Shown here piece by piece: positions 10,390 to 22,639 of a stretch of DNA of 64,000 nucleotides (the stretch's first letter is position 1; every line of letters starts with the position of its first letter). Made by a program: the position numbers and the translations under genes. The notes under the pieces were generated by a model. It was given only the letters and a program-made list of their open reading frames with translations, did no database searches and was not told where the DNA came from. Origin of the DNA: Isoetes taiwanensis (lineage: Eukaryota > Streptophyta > Lycopodiopsida > Isoetales > Isoetaceae); assembly GCA_021234155.1 (NCBI GenBank), contig JAJEKV010000430.1, forward strand, positions 143,206 through 207,205. The letters are read 5' to 3'.

Positions 10390-12640
10390 TAAATCGCCGT
10401 AATGCGTCGCAACTTCACGCTGAAGAACTTCTTTCCCGGGCGGCGTCTGCGCTTGGGGCGTCATCAGCGACGAGGAAGTTGTTCGTGATATGTATGGATG
10501 CATATGACATTGAGGAGGCCACATTCGGTCTAGGGCTCGTCATGCCACCACCCCTCGTGTCATGTCTCGTCCAAATTCCCCACCTCAAGCGTGCAAACAT
10601 TGCTCACAGCCTCGGTCACCTCATCACTATCAGGAGCCCTATCAGGCTCCACCTTCTCAACCTTACTTTCATACCCCCAAACATGCCTACATCCATCATT
10701 CTTACGGCCCATCGCCTCTGCCTTCAACCATCATCTCCCCGGGTGGGCGGGGATATCCACATGTCTCTTTTGCACCTCCCGGGGAATTTCCCTTCCCCAC
10801 CTTTACCACGCGCTCTTCTGTTTTACAACCTTACCCGACCTCAAAACCAATGCTCGGGCACCTTGGTACCTCCCCGCTTAGTCACCCCGTCATCGGGGTC
10901 CCCGGGGCACCATGCCACCACCAACTCCACCTCAATATAATCCCTATCCGGTTCTGTCCAGCCAAGCACTTTCACCTCTACCTTTCAAACCCTTAAAGGT
11001 GACTTATCCTACCTTTGGCAACCACGAAACCAAAGTGCTCAAGGCCCACATGGAAGAATTTGAGGCTCTGGCTGTCTGAATGGTCATCGCAACCTCAACT
11101 GAAATTCCACATCTTTTCCACCACCCTGCGTGGCTCCTCATCAATGGCTCATGTCCAACAAAAGCCCGCGAAAACAAGATTGGTCGAAATGAGAAGCTGC
11201 TTTTCTTTCTCACTATGGGACCACGGATGATGATCAACTTCATCTCAAACAACTCAATGACCTTCAACAAGAGCCCCGCAGTCTGCGGGGATTTTGCGGA
11301 TCGACTTCACATTCTTTCGGCAAAATCAAGGAGTACCCAACCGAGAGCGGATCTTGATGCGGTTTCTCAGGACTTCCTCGGCTATCCGAGCTCATGATGG
11401 AATACTGCGCCGAAGACTTTGGGGCGGGCTATGGAACCTTGTCAATCCCTTTCGATCAATGTTTCCTCCGGTGGCGTGGCTCTTGGGGAGCTCCCTTTCA
11501 TTCCACTGTCATGGTTCCACGGGCTTTGTCCAACCTCAACGCGCCAAATCCTTGGTTGATCCGGATCTGGTGCCATATCGCAAATATCAAGGCCACTTGG
11601 CGAATGAGTGCAACTCCACCAATGGCCGCCTCATTAAAAGATGCAACATGTGCAATCATGCCATGGAAAGAGTGCACTGCACTCATCCTACACCTTCATA
11701 ACAAAGGCGGTTTTATCAAGTGCAAAACAACACCTCGGCAACAATGCGCAATATCGGCGACCACCACCGGCGAGCGCAACCCAATCAACTCTATCGGCCC
11801 CGCGGGGCAACAAGCGGGGACCCAACACCGTCCTCCTTTTGACCCTTCTAAAGCTTCGGTGTTATCTTTGCCAAGAATGGTCACACCACCCACGGCGTGT
11901 CCTCAACTTCCACAAGTTGGTGCGGCTTCATGGCACCAATCAGACCACATCGGTCCGCCTCACGGCTTATCAACTCTGGATTGCCAGCGGCAAACAAGGC
12001 AGCGTCTGTTCTTGGAAGCCACCTCGCGGCGCCTCGGCAATCACGCTATCAACCAGCTCCTGCCAATCAACCTCGGATGGATCAACAAGCACATGAAGAA
12101 ATTTTTTCGGGCTCTTAATCCTCGATCCGGTAGTCAAATTGGGTTGGTTTGGTTTCACGCGACCGGACGGTCACGCCCCTTAACCATTATTTCTAATGGC
12201 ACGCCAACCTGCTTTTGCGGTCGACACCATTCCTCATGAAGAGGAAAAAAAAAAGGTTCACTTTGCACGACTTGGAGAAACTCATGCCGCATGTCATGCC
12301 TAAGTTTTGCCAAAGCATTTTGAACCTCATGCAAGCTGTTGAAGGCGCCGCGTTGGCTAATGTTCATGCCACCACGAGCTCAACAGCGACAAGATCCACC
12401 TTCCACATCTCAACCTCCGGCTCTCGGACATATCCCAATATTGCTGCTGAGGTTGACCTACTCAAAAAGTTCTTTGCTAGCTACCACGCACTCCGACTTT
12501 GTGGATCCGGCATATCCTTTTTTCTCATGTGCCTTTGGAACTCCAAGAGGAGCTAGCAAAAATCAAAATTCCCTTAAGTTTGGCAACAATTTTTGAAACT
12601 TCGTCACGCTCTCAAGGACCGGTTACCACTCCACTGTTTT
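10390..12640 (+). pseudogene. Ty3/gypsy gag polyprotein, frameshifted
   Basis: The N-terminal part (frame from 10,562) is proline- and histidine-rich. Next come YPTFGNHETK and HMEEFEAL near 11,005-11,075, then FHIFSTTLRGSS (11,108 onward). These match the start of the retrotransposon gag domain (the F..TLRGSA..W helix). Around 11,565-11,660 YRKYQGHLANECNSTNGRL recalls the C-x-x-H...GH-x(4)-C zinc-knuckle region, with the first cysteine missing. Near 12,505-12,600, VPLELQEELAKIKIPLSLAT resembles the pre-protease linker of Tat/Athila elements. At least four frame changes are needed. Long open frames in other phases (for example 11,394-12,239) owe their length to GC-rich composition. Protease and polymerase are missing because the element is cut at 12,697. 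Confidence 0.6.
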
Positions 12641-12696
12641 GGTTGGGGCTGTTGCTACCTCTACACCCACGGTACATGCCCGCGGTGGGCAATCAA

Positions 12697-13515
12697 TGTG
12701 GCTCCTGCTAAGCGTCTGGCCCGTGCGTACACTCGTGAGAAATCCCCCATCGGCTCGACAGCGCATGGGCCCGCCGTCTACCTCACGAGGTGACTCTTAG
12801 TGGGGAATTCCTGAGGTGTCTTGGCGCCCCTTCCCCTATGGGCTCCTATAACGGCGGAGCGATAACACGTCGAACTAGCATCAACATATACAAATACTAC
12901 CTCGAAGGGTAGTGCATCACTCATAAACCAAGGCAAAAGATGATAATCACGAACCATAAAACATGAGAGCTCCTACCGGCTCGGACTCATAAGGAGGATG
13001 GACCCCCGGCTAGGCCTCAAGATAAGCGAGACCAGAGTCATGGCAATGGCGAGGGGCTGTATAGAACAATGGCTAGGGTTGACCACTCCATCCGCCCCTC
13101 TGTGCATACTGCGGATGGGCTAAATCGAGGGCTACGGCATGACTCTAGCCTTCCGGGATCACATAATCCCATGGCATCACCCATCGGGACTACTCCAGGT
13201 TGCATCTCCACAGTCCGATGAGGCGGGAAGGGTTGCATCTCCCTTCCGGGGGTCTAGAGGTGCCGTGGGCGGCTAGAGAATCGTGGCGACACGATTCGTG
13301 CCGGCCGAACCCCCAAAAGCGAGAGCCAAGCCAACACTTGCAGCTCTCGAGGCGTGGCAACACCATTGCCCCGGAGGTGTGGGACCCATGCCGGCCCACC
13401 GCAGTGACCCGACCATAAGCCTAGCCCACTATGGGATCCCCGAAGCCCCCACTTTCGCGGGGATCCTCCCTCCCTTCCCTCTAGCCCCGATTGTATGGTC
13501 TTTGAGTCACACAAC
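12697..13515 (-). mobile_element. Truncated LTR of the H3-bearing chromovirus family
   Basis: Aligns from its first base (TGTGGCTCCTGCTAAGCG) with the start of the complete LTR at 31,037 (TGTGACGCTCCTCGCTAAGCG in two parts). Long stretches match exactly, such as ACTAGCATCAACATATACAA and the following ~110 bp, through to CCCTCTAGCC. About half the LTR is present; the TATA-side half is absent. There is no primer site or internal domain beside it, so it is a solo or truncated LTR inserted into the gag of the + strand element. Confidence 0.85.
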
Positions 13516-13559
13516 CACCCCATTGCAGGTCCACACCTAAAAACAATGATAACAAAAAA

Positions 13560-14280
13560 GACCACATGTCGTTGTTCCAAAAAAATCTACATGTGGTTAT
13601 GTGGAGGTGTGGTTTATTAAGGAGGCGGTGTAGTTTTTTTATGAAGCTATAGTTTTTTTTTGAAGGTGTGGCCTTTTTTTTGAGGTGTCATTTTCTAAAA
13701 AAGTGTTGCTTATTTTTTGAGGGGTGTTGTTTTTAAGAAGGTGTTGTTTTTGAGGTGTAGTTTATAGCTAGGTGTAGTTTTTTAAGAGTCGTTTTTATGG
13801 AAGTATAGTTTTTGAAGTGTGGTTTATAAGGAGGTGTAGTTTTTAAGTGGTTGTTTTTTAAGGAAGTATGGTTTTAAAGTGGTATAATTTTTTAATCGGG
13901 GTGTTGTTTTTGAGGTGTCGTTTTATAAGTGGGTGTAGTTTTTAATAGCTATTTTTAAAAAGTATGGTTTTTTGAAGTGTGGTATATAAGCGGTGTAGTT
14001 TTTAAGTGGCTGTTTTTTAATGAAGTATGGTTTTCTGAAGTGGTGTAGTTTATAACTAGGTGTAGTTTTTAAGAAGCTGTTTTTAAGGAAGTATGATTTT
14101 TTTTTTTGTGTGGTTTATATAACTAGGTATAGTTTTACGTAATTTGTTTTTAAAGTAAGTATGGTTTTGAGGTGTGGTTTTTAGTTTTTTTTTCTGAAGT
14201 GTGGTTCTCACGAAGTGGCATAGTTTTTCTGTGACTATTTCTTAAGTATAGTTTTTAGGCTATTTTTTTAAGCAAAGCAC
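13560..14280. repeat. T-rich ~65-bp minisatellite
   Basis: Degenerate units contain GTGTGGTTTATAAGGAGG, TGTAGTTTTTAAG and GAAGTATGGTTTT. The last block recurs near 13,798, 13,862, 13,957, 14,022, 14,088 and 14,157, giving a spacing of mostly 64-69 bp. Strand bias is strong (T/G on the given strand). Confidence 0.7.
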
Positions 14281-14349
14281 CACCACACGGAATATTGTTT
14301 TGTGTGCTCAACTTTGGGAATGTAACGTATTGTTTTACATTCGTGAAAA

Positions 14350-15490
14350 ATAACGTGGCTCAAACATGCCACGTGGGCTCCAACATGCCACTTAGGTGCC
14401 AACATGCCAAGGTGGCTCAAGCATGCCACCTAGGCACCAACATGCCACCTAGGCTCAAACATGTCAAGGTGGCTCAAATATGCCTTGCGGGCTCCTATAT
14501 GCCACCTATAGGCTCCAACATGCCACGTGGGCTCCAACATGCCAAACTAGGCTCCAGCGTGCCTCAAACATGCCACCTAGGCCCCAACATGACACCTGGG
14601 CTCAAACATGCCAAGGTGGCTCAAACATGCCACGTGGGCTTCATGCCACCTAGGCTCCAACATGTCAGGGTGGCTCAAACATGCCATGTGGGCTCCAACA
14701 CTGCTAAGTCAGCTCAAGCATCTTTGCCTAGGCACCAACATGCCACCAAGGCTCAAACATGCCTGGGTGGCTCAAACATGCCATCATGGGTCCAACATGC
14801 CACCTATGCCAAGGTGGCTCAAACATACCACTAGGCTCCAACATGCCACCTAGGCTCAAACATGCCAAGGTGTATGCCACGCCGAGGTCCAACATGCTAA
14901 GGTGGCTCAAAATGCCACGGGGCTCCTACATGCCACCTAGGCTCCAACATGTCGAGGGTGGCTCAAACATGCCCGTGGGCTCCAACATACCACCTAGGCT
15001 CCAACATGCCACCTAGGCTCAAACATACCAAGGTGGCTCAAACATGCCAATGCGTGTTCCAACATGTCACCTAGGCTCCAACATACCAAGGTGGCTCCAA
15101 CATGCCACCCTAGGCTCCAAGCATGCTAAGGTGGCTCAAATATGCCAAGGTGGCCCAAACATGCCTTGGGATCCAACATGCCACCTAGGATCAACATGCC
15201 ACCTAGGATCCAACATGCCACCTAGGATCCAACATGCCAAGGTGGCTCAAATATGCCATGTGGGCTCCAACATACCACCTAGGCTCCAACATGTCAAGGT
15301 GGCTCAAACATGCCACCTAGCCTCCAACATGTCACCTAGGCTCAAACCGCCAAGGTGGCTCAAACATTCCATGGCGCTCCAACATGCCACCTAGGCTCCA
15401 ACATGCCAAGGTGGCTCAAACCTCTTGCGTGGGCTCCAACATAACATCTGAAGCTTAAACATGCCAAGGTGGCTCAAACATGCCAAGGTT
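14350..15490. repeat. 19-bp satellite array (AACATGCCA family)
   Basis: About 57 head-to-tail units alternate between AACATGCCACCTAGGCTCC and AACATGCCAAGGTGGCTCA types. GCCAAGGTGGC and GCCACCTAGGC are each internally near-palindromic. The 19-bp period is not a multiple of three; long open frames through it (14,295-14,834, 15,044-15,394) only reflect the repeat and should not be called genes. Confidence 0.95.
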
Positions 15491-17060
15491 CTTGAAGGGT
15501 TTACGTTTGGGGGGGCGTTTTGGTCATTTGCACTTGGGGCGTTCTTTGAGAAGTCACAGTTGAAGGCATAAAAGCAACAGAAGCTGACACTTCCCGAGTT
15601 TGGATCTATCCTCCTCTCGAAGTGGCAATCAAAAAGTCAAGAGTCGCTTTGCGAGTATCAAGACATTGTTTGGGATTATTACGTATGGCGATAAATTGGG
15701 ACCTCGTTTCTTCGGATTGTCATGGCTCTGCATGCATATTTAGAATGGTGCACTAAGTTATCCATGAAAACTAGCATGTTTTGGCCTTCAAAATGTAAAC
15801 CCCTGTGTGTTGCTAGGTTATTGAAGGGTTTATGTTTTGGAGGCGATATCTAGTTTGATTCAGCAAGATCTTGCAGTGTCATCACGTGGGGCGGTGTTGA
15901 AGCAGAAGATGGACCCTTAAAACCTTCTAGAAAGCAGTTTGTCCCAAATGCCCTCTCCCATGGCCTGGCAATGGATGTGCAACTCCACGACCCTAAAACT
16001 ATAAATTAGCCACATAGTATCAACCATGCCACTAGGCTCTAAGCGAGAACACATGGCTCAAACATGCCACTAGGGTCATAAAAACCCTTTCAAATGATTT
16101 ATTTTTTGAAAGAATGAGATACAAGTTTGTATGTTTTTCTTATATGGTTGAAATGTTGTGCCCCTAGGCTCAAGCATGCCCTTGGCTCAAACATGCTAGA
16201 TTGGCTCATGCATGCCATATAGACTCAAATGTACCACATACTCGACTCAAACATGCCACCTAGGCTCAGCGACCCCTAGGGTCAAACATGTCCTAGGCTC
16301 AAACATGCCACATAGCCTCAAATACCTTGGCGCAAATGCCACATAGGCTCAAACATGCCACCTAGGCTCAAGCATTGCCCCTTGGTCAAACATGCCCTAG
16401 GCTCAAATATGCCACATAGGCTTAAACATGCCACCAGCATCAAACATGACACGTGGCTCTTAACATGCCCCTAGGCTCAAACATGCCCGCATGTTGTGGT
16501 AAATCTGCTTGTTGGGCAGTGGCAATGTAGAGGTGGAATAGTGGCACATAATGTGACATGGCAATGATATGGCACTAGAATGATGAGGTGGCATGAAAAA
16601 AAAGCAAGCAAAATTCTTTCTTTTGAAGAAGGTGACTATTTGCAAAAATTATGGGAGATGACATGGCATGAGTATGGTGAGGTGGCAAAGATGAGTGGTG
16701 GTGGCAAAATATAAAGGGGTGGAAAATAAAGAATTTGCCTACACAACTTTTCAATTTATAGAAAAAACACATTTCTCCATGGTGACATGGCATTTCTTTG
16801 GATGGTGGGCATGTGACATGATGACTAAGCATTTATGCACTTTAGATAGAAAATGCTTGGGGAAGGGGGGGATTTTATGAGTGAGATAAGTAATAGTGGC
16901 AAGCAAGACGTTGGCATTGGACTATGCAAAAGTTGTGTTGTACTATAGAGGGTCTTAGGCTGAGTCCATTGAGGGCTCAAACATGCCACAGCTCAAACAT
17001 GGCACATGGCTCAATTTGGACATGGCTCAAACATTACCACATAGACTCAACATGAGACAT
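15491..17060. repeat. Interspersed satellite remnants and unique sequence
   Basis: The same 19-bp satellite returns in degenerate form at about 16,010-16,500 and 16,975-17,060. A block at 15,908-16,010 (GACCCTTAAAACCTTC onward) is homologous to 32,647-32,755, next to the other array. The motif GGTT-TTGAAGGGTTTA occurs at about 15,487 and 15,818 and again near 18,907. No gene recognised. Confidence 0.7.
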
Positions 17061-18505
17061 GGCAAAATTTAAAAATGACAAAATTTAGAAAAACATGCAT
17101 GATATAGTTATATAGCGATCAATGGCCAAGATGAGCAAGCGAGATTGTGATCAAGTATTGCATTGTAAAAGTGTTTTTTTCCTTTTTAAGAGCAGTCTTT
17201 GCTATTTTTGTTCACTAGATAGGAAAATTTGTATATAAGGATCCGAGAAAGTATTTCTGCACAAGTCGCGTAAAAGTTCAATTATAATTAAATCTAAATC
17301 CTAATCGCCTTTGTTCATGCTAAAACACCACATCCTTAATGGTTTTGAATACCATAAAATATTTTGACTATTCACTCTATTATGGGAAACTTGGCCATGC
17401 AAATATCTTCTTCTAACACCCTTGTTTTAAGGAAATTTGTCTCCCAAAGCGTTGTTTCATCGTAATTGAATCGTAATGTACCGAGGATCCCAACAGTTTG
17501 AACATTTGTCTAATTGTGAGGAAAGCGAAATTCTTAATTTACCCTTATAATCTAAGTGGCGTCAATGTCCAGCATAGTGTGGAGAAATTATGGTTCTAAC
17601 TTGATATTATCCATGGGTATTGTCTATATCCTTGTTGCATATAATGGTAATCCATTAAACTATGCCTAGAAACTAACTTTGATTTTTGAATAAGTAACTA
17701 TGTCCCTTAGAGCAGTTGCCACCATGCTTGAAATTTTCAATGGTCTAATCCTTTTGTCCATCATTTCCACATTGTTGATGCACAATACCTTTAAATTAAT
17801 GAGACATATAAGCCAATTAATGATAAGACATGTAAAGTGGCCCTCGTTATTCAAGTGGTGCCTAGGCGGCCTTGAATATGCCAAGTACTAGCCATGGGAA
17901 GCTTTGTCAGGCAGGGGCCCAAAGCTCAAGGATGCCATGATGCTTCTCCTATATTGGGAATTTGGTGTTTAAACCCGGCAACACGCATTAAATGCATGGC
18001 AAATTTTGTGTATTTTGGTTGTGTTTCAATGATTTTAATATGTATTTTCTTTCCTCTTTCAATGGTAAGCCAATGAAAAACAAAAACAATTAACACTTAG
18101 GGATTTATTTCCCTGGCCAAGTTTTGCAATTAAAATGCCATACCTTATCGAAGTGGGCCAAAATTGTTTGGATTACTAATTTGTTAAAGGTCTAAAATTG
18201 GCCGAAACAAGGTCCGATTTCATTCTCATGGCCCATGCAAGTTTAGAAGAAAACTCAACCTCGGATCTTCATGGGAACCTGCTAGCCTTTTGGACCTCAA
18301 AGAAAACCACTGAGGTGTTGCCATGGAAAGCACCCTTAGATATAAGTTATGGAATGTCAAATTAGAATGATAGATGAACCCGTTCGACATAGTATAGCCC
18401 AATGGGTGCAGTTGAAACAAGCAATATCGTTGTAGCAATGGATCCAATCTATTTTTACCCGCTACCAGGCTTTTCGGATGGCGAGATGGAGGGGAGTGCA
18501 AATCC
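17061..18505. other. Non-coding, no gene recognised
   Basis: AT-rich sequence with short open frames only. None carries a recognisable motif. Confidence 0.5.
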
Positions 18506-18509
18506 GATA

Positions 18510-18625
18510 CCTCCATTATTTCATAACCTATGTGTTTCTTCGCTAAGATGAATGGCTCAAATTAAATCTCCATTATTGTCTTAACTATGTGTTTCTTCCC
18601 GCTAAGATGAATCAAAAATTTAAAT
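18510..18625. repeat. ~59-bp tandem duplication
   Basis: Two neighbouring copies of CTCCATTATT...CTATGTGTTTCTTC...GCTAAGATGAAT, separated by one unit length and differing by a few bases. Confidence 0.85.
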
Positions 18626-18902
18626 GATCGTCGGCCTAGATTTGATCTAGGCCTCCGGTGTGATGGTTGGGCGGTGTGCCTTGCCTTTTGTCGGTTTCCC
18701 AAAGCGGAATGGAGAATGCCGCCCGCGACTTTGATTATCGCCATAATTACACCTAGGGACCACCGAGCCATCCATGGATCAAATCGGGCAGCGGCTAAGA
18801 AGGTTTTAGGTCGGTGCCGTTCGGCCCCAAATGCATTGATGACATTTTGCGATTCCGGATTACGGAATGGGATACCCCTTTTAATATAAAACGTATTTTT
18901 CT

Positions 18903-19234
18903 TTGCTAGGTTATTTGAAGGGTTTACATTTTGTGCTTCGGAACTTTCAATCCGTTCCGCCAAACATAACCGATTTGGTACTTTTATTCTTTCCGCCATG
19001 AAGCAATACACCTTCAATGGGTTTTGGATTTTTCCTCCACATTTTCCCGGACGAATTAAAGTCAAAGATGCCTTTAGGAGATCACGCAAAATTGTTTAGG
19101 ATAATAGGATGGCCAATAGTCCAAGCCGGTTATTCCATTGCATTGGCTCCAATGCATGTTTAGAAAAGGTACCTTGCAACAAGCCAACAACGCCGTTTGG
19201 CCGCCAAATGTAAAGGATATTTCTCAACCTAGCA
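18903..19234. repeat. Possible small inverted-repeat element
   Basis: TGCTAGGTTATTTGAAGGGT at 18,903 and the complement of 19,206-19,234 (ending AACCTAGCA) share TGCTAGGTT at the outside and TTTACATTT at the inside. This gives a ~29-bp imperfect inverted repeat around 330 bp. A 175-residue minus-strand open frame spans 18,562-19,089 but matches no family I know. MITE-like, tentative. Confidence 0.35.
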
Positions 19235-19919
19235 ATTGCGGGATTTTTTCGTTTTGGGGAGCAAAGAGCTGAAATCATCATGTTAGATAACTAGGTGGCC
19301 TTGATTTTAGGGGGTATAAAATGGCTTACAATGAAGAACTAATGGCCATTTTGATGTGGGATTTCTTGTAGATTTTGATGTATGCAATTGAGAATATCGG
19401 TGAAAGGAAGAGAAAGACAATCCAAATTTTCGATACTAGAATCAAAGGTCTTTTGGCGGATTCAAGCAATGTGCTTCTTGCTTGCTAATTTCGATGGAAG
19501 AAGGCAAATTTCTTCAAAAAAACCCCCTTCCAAGTTCATTCTATTGTTGAAAGCCTGATTTTTACAATCGGCATTATATTGTTTTGTATGTGAATAGTAT
19601 GGCTGGAATTTTGGGAAATTAAGTTAAATAAGAATAGGTTTTCCAATGTTTGTTCTATTTATGAGATAAGGTCAATAAGAATATGTTTTCTAATGGTTGA
19701 AAGGCTATTTGCAATTCTAAGTGCGGGAAAAATTAAATTTAAAACCAAACATAATATGGGCATTTCAAGACTTGAAAGAAAAAGTCTAGAACTAAATGTG
19801 AATGAAAGTCATTTAAATTTGTTTTAGTTTTATTACCTTCAAAGGCATTCAAACCATATCTCAAGAGAAAAATAACCTGGAACCATTTATTTTTATAAAC
19901 CACATCTATATATCAAGAT
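19235..19919. other. AT-rich, no gene recognised
   Basis: This interval should hold the outer ~300-350 bp of the 3' LTR if that copy were complete. The expected LTR start is not recognisable; only faint block matches appear from about 19,830. Confidence 0.4.
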
Positions 19920-21210
19920 TCTTCTTTATGAGAAACAATAGGCCTCAAGATGATCGGACAAAATCATGATACATGGTAGGGCGTTGTTTTTTTGGCTGGG
20001 GTTGACCATCCATCCGCCCCTCATGTGCATTTTCAAAGTGTTAGATAAGAACCGACAAGACTCTAGCCAGGTTGTTTTAATCCCAAATCACCATCGGGGA
20101 AACAACATGTTGCATCTCATTTTATTATGAACCAGGAAGGTTGCATCTCCCTTCAGGATCTAAATTGCGTTACATTTAAAAAGGAATATGGCGACACATA
20201 TAATTCCTACCATGTGAACCCCCAAAGCGAGAGCCAAGCCAACACTTGCGACTCTTTAAAAAAGGCTAAATGTAACACCATTGCCCTAAGGTGTCGGACC
20301 ATGTCATTCATTACGCAGTGACCGACCATAAGCCTAGCCCACTATGGTTTTTTGGAAGCCCCCCACTTTCGGGGATCCTGAAAAAACTTTCCCTCTGGAC
20401 CCGTTATATGGTGCTGGAGTGTCATATCATAGCCTCAATAGCCTGGTGGGCTCCTATGCGAGCCGCAACTAATAGGAACTAAGGGTTCTACTCTAGGAGC
20501 ATACTACATATGGCTCTGGGTCTCTACCCCCTTCCCAATACAAGAGGAGCAAACAAGATCAACCAACATCCATACTCATCACATCATGAGAATAATCATA
20601 AGAAGAACATCTTAACCTAATCATACAAATCTAACTAATAGTTAGGGTTCCTTGATTAGGGTTCAAGAAGTTCAATATGGGTTCTAGGATGGCTCTACTC
20701 TAGATACAAAATACTAGCATATCACGGAATGCTAATTTCCAGATGAGCTATCACAACTACTATCCTACATACCTGCTCTGAGCTCTCCCCCTCGAGATCA
20801 TTATTGCCTCCATGGTCACCGACTCACGAGATGCCACCTACTCCAAGAGCGTGTCACCGAGTCTATGCCACAACAAGCGATGTTGAAAGCGGGGTTGGAG
20901 CGGTTTTGGCGATAGGTGAGTCTCACAGGTGCTAGGGCTGGAAAGAGGTCTAGGGTTAGGGTTTATGCCTATATGAGTTAGGTCCACCTAGGATGCCGCG
21001 TGGTACCAATGGTGAGTCTGTGTGGCGGTGCCCCAATAGGTTAAGCCCCGTGGATAATGGCTTAACCTATGGTTGGCTAAGTTATGAGAATAACTTAGCC
21101 ATGCCCCTAGTGCCACAATCTATGGTATACAAGGCTATGAAGATAGACTTGTATGGTGGCCGGATCGAGGAATATCGTATTTATGGCGTATATTCCACGG
21201 GCCAATCACA
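19920..21210 (-). mobile_element. 3' LTR, outer end degraded
   Basis: Inner end is TGTGATTGGCCCGTGG on the minus strand at 21,210. From 20,466 to 20,760 it is nearly identical to 31,886-32,165. From 20,001 to 20,460 blocks of identity alternate with AT-rich replacements. From 19,920 to 20,000 only short anchors such as AGGCCTCAAGAT remain. The outer terminus expected near 19,615 is not recognisable. Confidence 0.8.
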
Positions 21211-22099
21211 TTCTCAACAGGACAATCTTTGTCCTCGGCATTGCGCTAAGGTGACGAACCTACCTTATGCTTGCACAAGCAACAACATGTCATAACCTTT
21301 AGTTTGGTTTAGCAATCAAGTTTTTATTAGTTCAAGTCAAAAATTTAGGCTATATTTGTACTTATACAAAATTATATAGCCTTAACAGGATTATTTCTTC
21401 ACGATAATTCAAAACATTATTGTAAGAGTTATTAGGGGTTCATAATCTAAATTATGGCTCCCCTATCTTCTCGTGTCGGCTCACCGTTGAAGTCCACCTT
21501 CTACTTGCGCAAGAGGGCACATTACGTTAGTTTGGATTAATAATTTGTGGTTTTAGGGGACCACCCCCCTTACCTCCTTGTAGCGAACTCTTGACTCAAG
21601 GTTGTCCTACTACCTTGCCCAAGATCATGGCCCTTTTCGGTTGAGCTTAAGGATCATTTAAGATGCTCCCATCATAAGCCCATGATCGAGTGCTACCTAC
21701 TTTCGGTTACCGGTGCAGTACCCCTAGTGCATCATGCCCCCGGGTTTGAAGCTAGGGGCGTCTCCGCGATCCCATCATCGGCGCATGATCACTTTAACCT
21801 TCACCATGACCCTCCCTACGGCCCGGTGTGCGTACCCGCATCGTGGCATAGAGATCATCCGTCGATGTCCCATCATCGCCACCATGCCTCATTCCTCACT
21901 CACATGACCCTAATGGTCATGCACCTCTTCAGTGCGTGTGGCCTAGAATGCCCTAAAAGGTGTATCCCATCATAAGCCCCCACGATCCAAGGTTACGGCA
22001 CATGCACCTACTAACTAGAATGCATCGCCCGGGCTTAAAACTAACTAACAACATACTAGCTAACCACGGCAAGTTTGGAGTCGACCAAGGAGGCGACTA
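21211..22099 (-). other. 3' non-coding region of the chromovirus
   Basis: Lies between the integrase tail and the 3' LTR. On the minus strand the last ~40 bases before the LTR read GCCGAGGACAAAGATTGTCC, then TGTTGAGAA, a plausible but weak polypurine tract. No coding motif was recognised; the 97-residue + strand frame at 21,682-21,975 has none. Confidence 0.5.
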
Positions 22100-22600
22100 A
22101 GCCCATCAAACTCCTTCATAAACTTCTGGGTATTGCTTCTCCAAGTCTTGCTTCAATACCCATGTCAGCGTCTTCCGCGGGTAAGTGCTTCCCTTAACCA
22201 AATATTGGAGGAATTGAGACCTCTAGTCTTCTTGAATGACTTATCAAGAAGCAATTCAGGCACTATTTCTACTTGCTCCTCCATCATTTCCAACAAAGGT
22301 TGGAGTATCCAAAACCTCCTCGGGGTTAGGATTGTGCCTTTTAATAAACTTACGTGGAAGACCTTGTGAACCTTGAGATGGGTTGGAAGATCCAACTTGT
22401 AGGCTTGAGAGCCCTCTCTCCAAAATCTTGAGCGGACCAGCCCACCTAGGGGCAAGCTTCTTGCAGCTCCCAATCGACTTGGCTTGCTTCACCTTTATCT
22501 TCAACCCGGGCTTATCGCCTACCTTGAATTCTCTTACGGTCACGGTAGTATGCGGCTACACTCTTCTGCCCGACTTCTTCGCCAATAAATAACCCTTACT
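22100..22600 (-). pseudogene. Integrase C-terminal region with chromodomain-like tail
   Basis: On the minus strand, REFKVGD, LKIKVKQAK and KKLAPRW-GPLKILER are followed, after a frame change, by SQAYKLDLPTHLKVHKVFH and VSLLK. This is the conserved GPF..HPVFHVSLLK block of Ty3/gypsy integrases. Then IVPELLLDKSFKKTRG and, after another frame change, a TWVLKQDLE-like end follow. That matches the chromodomain tail of the second copy (37,577-37,760). Chromodomains in these elements bind chromatin marks and steer integration. At least three frame changes. Confidence 0.85.
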
Positions 22601-22639
22601 TCTTCCACTAGCTGCTGCATATCCCCTAACATCTGCTGG

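Noticed and set aside
11394-12239. 281-residue + strand open frame
   Set aside because: Longest frame in the window but mostly out of phase with the recognisable gag blocks; GC-rich composition keeps it open.
14295-15394. Long open frames of 81-179 residues with repeating NMPPRLKHAKVAQTC-like peptide
   Set aside because: Product of the 19-bp satellite; the period is not a multiple of three and frames break at random. The same applies to 32,908-33,513.
18562-19089. 175-residue minus-strand open frame
   Set aside because: No motif or family recognised and it lies between inverted repeats; kept only as part of a possible small element.
20940-20965. Telomere-like CTAGGGTTAGGGTTT
   Set aside because: Two units only, inside the LTR, and also present in the other LTR copy near 32,380; not a telomeric array.
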